Of a DNA stretch of 64,000 bases, positions 10,578-16,519 are shown one piece after another. Positions within the stretch are counted from its first letter, which is position 1. The number at the start of each line of letters is the position of its first letter. Source of the stretch: JAWKHR01 sp041394725 (GTDB lineage: Bacteria; Acidobacteriota; Vicinamibacteria; Vicinamibacterales; SCN-69-37); contig JAWKHR010000025.1 of NCBI GenBank assembly GCA_041394725.1, positions 1 through 64,000 of the forward strand, written 5' to 3'. The position numbers and the translations under genes are program-made. The notes below the pieces were generated by a model. That model was not told where the DNA came from. It was given only the letters and a program-made list of their open reading frames with translations, and searched no databases.

Positions 10578-11296
10578 ACCAGACGCCGCTCATCGCCATT
10601 CACGGCGTCACCCGGGCCTACGGCGGCCTGCGGCCCCTGCGCATCCGCGCGTTCGAGGCCCGGGCCGCCGACCGGATCGTCCTGACGGGGTTCGATCAGG
10701 GCGCGGCCGAGTCGTTCGTGCACCTCGTCACGGGCGCGGCCCTGCCCGAGGCCGGCGAGGTCCGGATCGACGGCCGCGCGACGCACGAGGCCTCGGCCGA
10801 CACGGACTGGCTGCGATCGCTGGATCGCTTCGGCCTCGTCACCGAGCGCGCGGTTCTGCTCGAACAACTGAGCACGGCCGCCAACCTGGCGCTGCCTCTG
10901 ACGCTGGCCGTGGATCCGATGACCGACGAGGCACGGGCTCACGCGGAGGACCTGGCCCTCGCCGTGGCGTTGACACCGCGGCTGGATGCCGCGGCCGGCA
11001 CGCTGACGCCGGCGGAGCGGCTGCGCGTGCACCTCGCCCGCGCGGTCGCGACCGGCCCGGACATGCTGCTGCTCGAGCACCCGACCGCCGCGCTGGCCGA
11101 ACCGGCCGAGCGCGAGGCGTTCGGCCGCCTGCTGGTCGCGGTCGCCGAGGCGCGGGGGTGCGGGTGGATCGCGCTGACGGCCGACGACGTCTTCGCGCGC
11201 GCCACCGGCGTGCCGGCGCGACGGCTCGCGCCGGCGACCGGCGACCTGACGGACGGCGGCGGCCGCGGCTGGCGCCGCTGGTTCGGGTCGCGCTAG
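10574..11296 (+). CDS. ABC-transporter-type ATPase with degenerate catalytic motifs
   Basis: A 240-residue protein with the outline of an ABC ATP-binding subunit (MlaF/LolD-like): N-terminal beta domain, helical region after FGLVTERAVLLEQLS, and LTPAERLRVHLARAVATGPD in place of the LSGGQ region. The Walker A position reads GFDQGAAES, without the GxGKS/T lysine. The Walker B and catalytic pair read LLLEHP instead of hDEP. ATP hydrolysis is therefore unlikely. It has no permease neighbour and is coupled to the PHP gene by GTGA, so it may be a scaffold or regulatory pseudo-ATPase. The role is unknown. Confidence 0.7.
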   Translation: MNQTPLIAIHGVTRAYGGLRPLRIRAFEARAADRIVLTGFDQGAAESFVHLVTGAALPEAGEVRIDGRATHEASADTDWLRSLDRFGLVTERAVLLEQLSTAANLALPLTLAVDPMTDEARAHAEDLALAVALTPRLDAAAGTLTPAERLRVHLARAVATGPDMLLLEHPTAALAEPAEREAFGRLLVAVAEARGCGWIALTADDVFARATGVPARRLAPATGDLTDGGGRGWRRWFGSR

Positions 11297-11321
11297 CCGG
11301 CGCGGCGGTTCACCACGACGA

Positions 11322-11900
11322 CTAGCGACGCATCACGACGCCGCACGCCGCGCGCGGACCGCCGCTCAGGCCGGACTTCGACTCGCCCGTCACGCCCTGG
11401 TCGGGATTCGCGTGGATGATGATCGCGGTGCCGTCGGCGTCGAACACCGACACCGGGCCCGGGCCGAGCGTGACGCGGGTCGTGATCGCGGTCAGCGTCG
11501 CGTGACCGCTGGCGTCGGCGACCAGGTTGGGCAGGTCGCCCATGTGGAACGGGTGGTTCGCGTCGGGATCGCTCAGGCCGCGCGGGCCCGGGTCGAAGTG
11601 GCCGCCGGCGCTCGTGAACGGCGCCTGGCACTGGCCGACCTCGTGGATGTGGAAGCCATGCGGACCGGGCGTGAGGCCCGTCACGTCCACGGTCAGCTCG
11701 ACGGCCCTGGTGCCCGTCATGAACTTCATGTCGTGGCCTCCGGCGGTCTGCGCGTCGATCTCGCGCAGCTCGACGGTGCCGGTGATGCCCTCGCCGCGGA
11801 TGTCCGCGTGGGCGCGGAGCGCGCCGGTCTGGGCGGTGACGAACGTCGTGGCCAGCAGGCCGGTGGCCGCCGCGGCAATGGTCGGAACACGCCAGTTCAT
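11322..11900 (-). CDS. sodC: Exported Cu/Zn superoxide dismutase
   Basis: A 192-residue protein with a signal peptide (residues 1-24, ending near VTAQT), so it is periplasmic or surface-located. It dismutates superoxide outside the cytoplasm. Copper and zinc ligands are visible in GFHIHEVGQC, SAGGHFDPG and NHPFHMGDLP, and the C-terminal GPRAACGVV supplies the second disulfide cysteine. An AAAGGGGG Shine-Dalgarno element precedes the ATG at 11900, and a TACAAT -10 box (minus strand, 11926-11931) lies upstream. Confidence 0.92.
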   Translation of the reverse strand: MNWRVPTIAAAATGLLATTFVTAQTGALRAHADIRGEGITGTVELREIDAQTAGGHDMKFMTGTRAVELTVDVTGLTPGPHGFHIHEVGQCQAPFTSAGGHFDPGPRGLSDPDANHPFHMGDLPNLVADASGHATLTAITTRVTLGPGPVSVFDADGTAIIIHANPDQGVTGESKSGLSGGPRAACGVVMRR

Positions 11901-11925
11901 GGAATGGGCCCCCTTTCGATCAACG

Positions 11926-11935
11926 ATTGTAGATC
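11926..11935. promoter_or_regulatory. Overlapping divergent -10 boxes for sodC and the HAD gene
   Basis: On the minus strand TACAAT (11931-11926) faces sodC. On the plus strand TAGATC (11930-11935) faces the HAD gene and ends 4 nt before its ATG. The two hexamers share two bases, so polymerase cannot occupy both at once, which predicts mutually exclusive initiation. Confidence 0.45.
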
Positions 11936-11939
11936 GCGC

Positions 11940-12650
11940 ATGACTTCGAGCCGCAGCACCCTCGTCCTTTTCGACATCGACGACACGCTCGTGCAGACCG
12001 GCCGCGCCGGGCTGCGCGGCATGAACCTCGCCTTCGAGCGCCTCCACCGGCGCGCGAACGCCCTGGACGGCGTGACGTTCGCCGGCCGCACCGACCGGGC
12101 CATCGTGGCCGACGCGTTCCGCCTGATGGGCCGGGAGGCGGGCGAGGCGGACATCACGGGCCTCCGCGACGCCTACCTCGAGGCGCTCCGCGCCGAGATT
12201 GTCCGGCCGGTCGACGCGGCAGTCGGCGTGCTGCCGGGCGTCGAACGCGTGCTCGCCGCCCTCGAGGCCAGGCCCGAGGCGTTCGTCGTCGGCCTGCTGA
12301 CCGGGAACTTCGCCGGTGGCGCGGCCATCAAGCTCGGGCACTTCGATCTGTGGCGGCGGTTTCCGTTCGGCGCCTTCGGGGACGTCCACGTGAACCGGCG
12401 CGACCTCGTGCCGGTCGCGCTCGAGCAGGCGCGGGCGCTCGGGTGCGTCCCGGCGACGCCCGGTGACGTGGTCGTCATCGGCGACACGCCGCTCGACGTC
12501 GACTGCGCGCGGGCGCACGGCGCGCGGGCGCTGGCCGTGGCCACCGGCCCGTTCGACGCGCAGGCCCTGGCCGAGGCCGGCGCCGACCTGACCGTGCCCA
12601 CGCTCGACGACGCCCCGGACGTCGTCGAGTGGATCCGCGCGCGGGCCTGA
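11940..12650 (+). CDS. HAD-superfamily phosphatase (phosphoglycolate-phosphatase-like)
   Basis: A 236-residue haloacid-dehalogenase-type hydrolase. The nucleophile motif is LFDIDDTLVQTG (residues 9-20), motif II is LLTGN near 118, and motif IV is IGDTPLDVDCARAHGA near 180. It has an alpha-helical C1 cap as in phosphoglycolate and pyrophosphate phosphatases. The substrate is not readable from the sequence. The ATG at 11940 is the only start that fits the upstream -10 box and gives the motif at the normal distance from the N-terminus. Confidence 0.82.
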   Translation: MTSSRSTLVLFDIDDTLVQTGRAGLRGMNLAFERLHRRANALDGVTFAGRTDRAIVADAFRLMGREAGEADITGLRDAYLEALRAEIVRPVDAAVGVLPGVERVLAALEARPEAFVVGLLTGNFAGGAAIKLGHFDLWRRFPFGAFGDVHVNRRDLVPVALEQARALGCVPATPGDVVVIGDTPLDVDCARAHGARALAVATGPFDAQALAEAGADLTVPTLDDAPDVVEWIRARA

Positions 12651-12652
12651 TT

Positions 12653-12889
12653 TCAGGCGGGCGGGAATCCGGCCGGTGGCGGGCGTCGGCGCGACCGTGC
12701 CGCGCGATCCGGGCCGCGCGGTCCGTCGCCGCTCTCGCGTGCCTCCGGATCGGTCCGCGCCACCCTGGGTTGATTCAGCGAGCGCAGCAGATCCTCCAGC
12801 TCTTCCACCCGCATCGGCGATCCGAGCAGCGCCCCGGCCTCGAGGACGAGGCACACGGCGAGCGTGCGAAGACGACGTCTGAACGACAC
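12653..12889 (-). CDS. Small exported hypothetical protein
   Basis: A 78-residue reading frame with a Sec-like N-terminus (SFRRRLRTLAVCLVLEAG) followed by a short acidic helix, RVEELEDLLRSLNQPR, and a Pro/Arg-rich tail. The helix with its EDLLRSLNQPRV pattern is unlike random shadow frames of GC-rich DNA, which supports a real gene. Function unknown. It lies just after the HAD gene, end to end, and downstream of another small minus-strand frame. Confidence 0.5.
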   Translation of the reverse strand: MSFRRRLRTLAVCLVLEAGALLGSPMRVEELEDLLRSLNQPRVARTDPEARESGDGPRGPDRAARSRRRPPPAGFPPA

Positions 12890-12964
12890 GCGGTCCTCCC
12901 GCGGGCGCGCGAGGGCAGACCTCCGGCGCGTCCGGCGTGTTCCGTGAAACCGGCGAACGGGGAA

Positions 12965-13207
12965 TCAGCGGGAGGTGGTGTCGGGCGGGCCGCGGGTGAC
13001 GGCGGGGGCGGCGCAGGCAATCGGCTGGACCCGGCCCAGCGGCCGATCGCGACGGACCCAGACGACGACGAGGTGCGGTTCGAGGCCCCAGACCGGGATC
13101 AGGAGCGCCGCCACCACGGGCAGTGCACCCGGCAGCGGCAGCCACGCCGCGATCAGGACGGCCGCGATGACGACACAGGCGGTCGGCGCGAGGTCCGCGG
13201 GGCGCAT
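12965..13207 (-). CDS. Small membrane protein, hypothetical
   Basis: An 80-residue protein with two closely spaced hydrophobic segments (about residues 9-24 and 27-50), then a basic loop and a polar tail. A TATAGT hexamer (minus strand, 13219-13224) lies 11 nt upstream of its ATG, which supports real expression. It precedes the 78-residue exported frame on the same strand by 75 bp. No family recognised. Confidence 0.5.
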   Translation of the reverse strand: MRPADLAPTACVVIAAVLIAAWLPLPGALPVVAALLIPVWGLEPHLVVVWVRRDRPLGRVQPIACAAPAVTRGPPDTTSR

Positions 13208-13236
13208 GGCTGGGTACGACTATAGCGCGGCGACGA

Positions 13237-13334
13237 TGGCGGAAGCCCGTGGGAGTCGAACCCACCCATCCCGCTCAACGCGGGAAGCAACCGGTTTTGA
13301 AGACCGGGAGGGCCACCGGGCCCCGTTGGCTTCC
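13237..13334 (-). tRNA. selC: tRNA-Sec (anticodon TCA), selenocysteine
   Basis: Read on the minus strand, a 98-nt tRNA including an encoded 3' CCA. It begins GGAAGCC (from 13334) and ends GGCTTCCGCCA. Hallmarks of selenocysteine tRNA are all present: a TCA anticodon in the loop CTTCAAA on the stem CCGGT/ACCGG, a 6-bp D stem (GGGGCC/GGCCCT), a long GC-rich variable arm, and a T-loop of TTCGACT. It reads UGA as selenocysteine when SelB and a SECIS element are present. The selA, selB and selD genes are not in this window. Confidence 0.95.
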
Positions 13335-13384
13335 GGGCGGGCAAGTAGCCCGGTCGCGGCGGGCTGAACGCGGAGCGCTTGGGG

Positions 13385-13427
13385 AAAAGATCAGGTTGTC
13401 CGGGGCCATCCCTGCGGGCCTGGCCCC
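13385..13427 (-). terminator. Probable terminator between csp and selC
   Basis: A GGGGCCA/TGGCCCC inverted repeat (arms 13402-13408 and 13421-13427) is followed on the minus strand by TCTTTT (13390-13385). It lies just after the cold-shock gene stop and before selC. The gap of about 11 nt between stem and T-run makes it an imperfect intrinsic terminator. Confidence 0.4.
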
Positions 13428-13446
13428 GTCGGGGTGAACGTGCGAA

Positions 13447-13653
13447 CTAGCCGTCGAGCAGCCGGACTTCACCCGCGCGCGGGCCCTTGGGCGATTCCTC
13501 GACCGAGAACTCGACGCGCTGGCCTTCTCTCAGCAGCTCGAACACCGCACCGCGGACCGCCGATCGATGGAAAAAATGCTCGACGCCGCTCTCATCACGA
13601 ATGAACCCGAATCCCTTATCGATCAACAGACGCGCTATCGTGCCGTTCGGCAT
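13447..13653 (-). CDS. Cold-shock-domain RNA-binding protein
   Basis: A 68-residue CspA-family protein, a single OB fold that binds single-stranded RNA and DNA. RNP1 reads KGFGFIRD (13-20) and RNP2 reads HFFHRSAV (26-33), so the binding face is intact. The C-terminal ESPKGPRAGEVRLL is typical of the family. A GAGG element precedes the ATG, and a promoter about 70 nt upstream gives a leader of roughly 60 nt, a common feature of csp messages. Confidence 0.93.
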   Translation of the reverse strand: MPNGTIARLLIDKGFGFIRDESGVEHFFHRSAVRGAVFELLREGQRVEFSVEESPKGPRAGEVRLLDG

Positions 13654-13719
13654 GACGGATTCCTCACCGGGCAGGCCACCGGCCTACGAAAGTGTTGCAA
13701 GACAAGCGTTTCGATGGTC

Positions 13720-13749
13720 AGTCTAGGCACGGTCGTCGGACCAAGTCAA
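13720..13749 (-). promoter_or_regulatory. Promoter of the cold-shock gene
   Basis: On the minus strand TTGACT (13749-13744) and TAGACT (13725-13720) are separated by 18 bp. Transcription would start near 13713, leaving a leader of about 60 nt before the ATG at 13653. Confidence 0.55.
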
Positions 13750-13769
13750 GGCAGGGCCCCGGAAAGGCT

Positions 13770-13799
13770 TTGACCAGCGGGCGGGCCGATCGATATAAT
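13770..13799 (+). promoter_or_regulatory. Promoter of tRNA-Ala
   Basis: TTGACC (13770-13775) and a perfect TATAAT (13794-13799) with an 18-bp spacer, the best sigma-70-type promoter in the window. The start would lie near 13806, about 18 nt before the mature tRNA. It is back to back with the csp promoter, the two -35 boxes being 20 bp apart. Confidence 0.8.
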
Positions 13800-13823
13800 C
13801 CGATGTTCGACGTTCTTTCGTGT

Positions 13824-13899
13824 GGGCCAGTAGCGCAGTTGGGAGCGCGCATGAATGGCATTCATGAGGTCACGGGTTCGACTCCCGTCTGGTCCACCA
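13824..13899 (+). tRNA. tRNA-Ala (anticodon GGC)
   Basis: A 76-nt tRNA with encoded CCA. The acceptor stem is GGGCCAG/CTGGTCC (one G-T pair), the D stem GCGC/GCGC, the anticodon stem CATGA/TCATG with loop ATGGCAT (anticodon GGC at 13857-13859), and the T arm ACGGG/CCCGT around TTCGACT. GGC decodes the alanine codon GCC, heavily used in this GC-rich genome. Confidence 0.95.
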
Positions 13900-13905
13900 C
13901 CCTTC

Positions 13906-13930
13906 GCTCACGCTGGCTTTCCGCGTGAGC
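13906..13930. terminator. Hairpin shared by tRNA-Ala and the AAC(3) gene end
   Basis: A perfect 8-bp inverted repeat, GCTCACGC (13906-13913) and GCGTGAGC (13923-13930), lies 7 nt after the tRNA CCA and overlaps the 3' end of the convergent acetyltransferase gene. It has no T-run; it could end or trim both transcripts. Confidence 0.45.
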
Positions 13931-14765
13931 CGCCTTCCTGATCCAGCAACCGCTCGGCCGCCCCGCGATCGGCGGCGACCCTCGTCATCACGTCCAGCGC
14001 GAACGCGAGCAGGGCGCGCGCATCGAGGATCCAGGCGCGCGCGTCGCCCACCCGTCCGCCGGAGTTGCGCGACCGGGCCAGGTGCGTGTCGACGATCCGC
14101 GCGAAGAAACGATCCGGCCAGTGGGGATGCGCGCCGCGGCTCGAGGTGTCCACCTCGGTCATCTCGCGCCACACCCGGCGGCCGTCCTCGAGGACCGGCA
14201 CCCTGAAGCGCGCGATGCGCTTGCCCGGGATGTCCACGACGTGCTCGGCATGATGGAGGAACGTCACCGTGTCGTGGTCGCTGCCGAGCAGGAGGATGCG
14301 GCCGCCGGCGCCGGCGAAGCGCTCGAGAAGCGAGCCGCGGCCGAACGCGTCGTTCCACGGTTGTGGCGCGAGCAGCTGATCCGCCTGCCGGCCCCAGACG
14401 ACGAAGCGCGCGACGTGATCGTTGACCCGCGAGTCGGGCCACGTGCGGAAGCACTCGACGAGGAACCCGTTCTCGCGCTGCGCGCGCGCGGTGCGCGCGT
14501 CGAAGGCGGGCAGGTGCTCGAGGATCACGCGTTCGTCCTCCGCCGACAGCCCGCCGCGGCCGACCTCGTCGTAGTGGTCAGGGCAGCTCGCGTACATGAC
14601 GAGCGTGCCCGCCGGCGTCAGCGCGTCCTTCAGCGCCAGGTGGATCTGATCCGGCCCGCCAATGACCCGCCCGACGGCCCGGACCGACGCGTGGAGCATG
14701 ACGAGGTCGCCCGCCGCCACGCCCAGCGCCCGGAAGTCGTCGGCCAGCCTCCGCCTGGAGTGCAC
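13908..14765 (-). CDS. AAC(3)-family aminoglycoside N-acetyltransferase-like protein
   Basis: A 285-residue member of the antibiotic N-acetyltransferase family (AAC(3)), which transfers acetyl from acetyl-CoA to the 3-amino group of 2-deoxystreptamine drugs. Family landmarks are GDLVMLHASVRAVGRVIGG near residue 20, TLVMYASCPDHYDE near 54, ILLLGSDHDTVTFLHHAEH near 156, and the length. It is a single chromosomal gene with no mobile element near it and normal base composition, so it may be an intrinsic enzyme with another natural amine substrate. True resistance activity is not shown by sequence alone. Confidence 0.8.
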   Translation of the reverse strand: MHSRRRLADDFRALGVAAGDLVMLHASVRAVGRVIGGPDQIHLALKDALTPAGTLVMYASCPDHYDEVGRGGLSAEDERVILEHLPAFDARTARAQRENGFLVECFRTWPDSRVNDHVARFVVWGRQADQLLAPQPWNDAFGRGSLLERFAGAGGRILLLGSDHDTVTFLHHAEHVVDIPGKRIARFRVPVLEDGRRVWREMTEVDTSSRGAHPHWPDRFFARIVDTHLARSRNSGGRVGDARAWILDARALLAFALDVMTRVAADRGAAERLLDQEGGSRGKPA

Positions 14766-14784
14766 GCCCGGCTCGGGTATCCCG

Positions 14785-15945
14785 TCAGTACTCGCCGAAC
14801 ATCCGCACGACCTCGCTGACGTCGTTCGTCGTCGCGAGCGCGAGCATGAGGAGGACGCGCGCCTTGACCGGCTGCAGGTCGCCGCCGCCGATGCGCGGCT
14901 GGCCGCCGCGGCCGCCGCCGGTGCTCGACCAGCCGCTGCCCGTGCGCGTGGTCGTGACCACGTAGACGCCCTTGTCGAGCGCGTACCGGATGCCCTCGCC
15001 CTGCGTGCCGCTCGTCGCGCCGACGCCGGCGCCGGCGATCACGATGCCCTTCGCGCCGAAATCGGCGATCGCCTTGATGATGTCGCCCGGCGCTTCCTGG
15101 TAGGTCCAGACCACGTCGACGCGCGGCAGCGACTGGATCTGCGTGACGTCGAACTCGCTCTGCGCGCCGTGGCGCTTGACGGGCTTCCGGTAGTACTCGA
15201 CCCGATCGAACACGGTGCCGAGCACGCCGTAATTGCGCGACGTGAACGTGTTGAGCAGCCGCGCGTCGGTCTTGGTCGCCTCGCGCGCCGAGTTGATCTC
15301 GTCGTTGAGGACGACGAGCGCGCCCATGCCGCGCGAGTCGGGATCGCCCGCCACGCGGAACGCGTCCTCGAGGTTCGCCACGCCCTCGTAGCCGGTCGTG
15401 CTCGGGTTGCGCATCGATCCGACGACCACGACGGGCCGCTCGTCACGGACCGTGAGGTGCAGGAAGTAGGCGAGTTCCTCCAGCGTGTCGGTGCCGCTCG
15501 TCACCACCACGCCGGCGAGGTCCTTGTCGGCCTTGTAGCGCGCGTTGATCTCGCGCGAGAGGTCGAGCCAGTTCTGCAGCGTCACCTGGCCGGAGGCGAC
15601 GTTGAGGAACTGCTCGCCGTCGGCCTGCGCGATGCGCGCGACGCCGGGCATCGAATCGAGCAGTTCCTTGACGGTCAGGCGGCCGCCCGTGCGGTTGGAG
15701 ATGGTGCCGCCCGTCGCGTACATGTAGACCTTGGGCAGCGGGCCCTCGGGCGCGGCCGCCCCGCGTCCGCGCTGGCCGGCAGCCTGGCCGCGCTGGCCTG
15801 CCGCTCCGGCCTGGCCAGGCGTCGCCTGTGCGCCGGCCTGACCCGCCTGTCCGGCCACGCCGGCCGGGGCCGCGGCCAGGGCAGCGACGATCACACCGAG
15901 AAGTCCGAACCGGAATCGGGTACGAAGGAGGAATGTCGCGGTCAT
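14785..15945 (-). CDS. Exported type II L-asparaginase-like protein
   Basis: A 386-residue amidohydrolase with a signal peptide (residues 8-32) and then a low-complexity Gly/Gln/Ala linker of about 35 residues before the catalytic domain. The first catalytic threonine is in YATGGTIS near 77 and the second in TSGTDTLEEL near 146, with MRNPSTTGYEG and a C-terminal MLALATTND as in the family. It deamidates asparagine (possibly glutamine) in the periplasm. A TATAGT -10 box (minus strand, 15954-15959) ends 8 nt before the ATG. Confidence 0.88.
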   Translation of the reverse strand: MTATFLLRTRFRFGLLGVIVAALAAAPAGVAGQAGQAGAQATPGQAGAAGQRGQAAGQRGRGAAAPEGPLPKVYMYATGGTISNRTGGRLTVKELLDSMPGVARIAQADGEQFLNVASGQVTLQNWLDLSREINARYKADKDLAGVVVTSGTDTLEELAYFLHLTVRDERPVVVVGSMRNPSTTGYEGVANLEDAFRVAGDPDSRGMGALVVLNDEINSAREATKTDARLLNTFTSRNYGVLGTVFDRVEYYRKPVKRHGAQSEFDVTQIQSLPRVDVVWTYQEAPGDIIKAIADFGAKGIVIAGAGVGATSGTQGEGIRYALDKGVYVVTTTRTGSGWSSTGGGRGGQPRIGGGDLQPVKARVLLMLALATTNDVSEVVRMFGEY

Positions 15946-16003
15946 GGCCGCGTACTATACGCCCGCCCGGCACCAGCCCGAAGCGGCGCGGCCCCGGGCG
16001 GGC

Positions 16004-16216
16004 CTACTCGGAGCGGGGCCGGCGTCCGGCCCGGGACAGCCAGCCGCTCAGCCGGCTTGCGGCTTCGTCGGGCGTGGGCCCGTAGAACGGCATCAGCGCG
16101 GTGCGGGCGCCGGGCCCGCTCGCGATTTGCGCACGCCACCGGTCGCGGCCGACGGGCCGGACCTCGATGACGTATGCGCGACCGTTGATCGTTTCCTGAA
16201 ACCGGACGTTGTTCAC
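16004..16216 (-). CDS. Small hypothetical protein
   Basis: A 70-residue reading frame starting MNNVRFQETINGRAYVIEV. The alternation of hydrophobic and polar residues followed by RWRAQIA and a C-terminal amphipathic helix (TPDEAASRLSGWLSRA) looks like a small alpha/beta domain rather than a shadow frame. No family recognised and no cysteine or metal motif. It lies between the asparaginase gene and the gene-free patch with the DnaA-box-like array. Confidence 0.5.
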   Translation of the reverse strand: MNNVRFQETINGRAYVIEVRPVGRDRWRAQIASGPGARTALMPFYGPTPDEAASRLSGWLSRAGRRPRSE

Positions 16217-16519
16217 TGGCGTGCCGTGCCCCGGGACCGGCGTGCGTCACGGATGCGACGACCGATCTTAGTTCCCTGACACGACCACGCAAGCGAAGGC
16301 GCATGCGAAAGCTGCACAGCCGTGGTGCGTACGGCCGGGTTCCGACGGCACGCGGGCAAAAAAGATCGCGCGCCGACAGGCCGTCCACAGCGCCTCCACG
16401 AGTCTTCCACAGGTTTTCCACATTCCCCGCGCGCGGGGGCTCCCTCGCGTCCTGGCGGCCCGGCGGTGGGGCGTCCGCCGGATGGCAGGGGACGTCGCAA
16501 TGCAGGACAATAGGAGGTC
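16217..16519. other. Gene-free region at a strand switch
   Basis: About 300 bp without a convincing gene. Transcription runs leftward on its left (to 13.9 kb) and rightward on its right (to 30.8 kb). It contains a short A-run (CAAAAAAGATC, 16357-16367) and the phased repeat array described separately. An AGGAGG Shine-Dalgarno element at its right edge (about 16512) belongs to the next gene. Confidence 0.6.
16370..16424 (+). repeat. 11-bp-phased array of DnaA-box-like 9-mers
   Basis: Four same-direction 9-mers start at 16381, 16392, 16403 and 16414, exactly 11 bp apart: CCGTCCACA, GCCTCCACG, TCTTCCACA and TTTTCCACA. A weaker fifth unit (GCGCCGACAGG) precedes them at 16370. TTTTCCACA differs from the classical DnaA box TTATCCACA by one base; the others are weaker. 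One-turn phasing of such boxes is typical of protein-filament assembly sites. It may be an origin-like or DnaA-responsive element; no dnaA or dnaN gene is near. Confidence 0.5.

Noticed and set aside
13237..13899. Two tRNA genes as the attachment site of an integrated element
   Set aside because: No integrase, no repeated tRNA 3' end and no shift in composition on either side.
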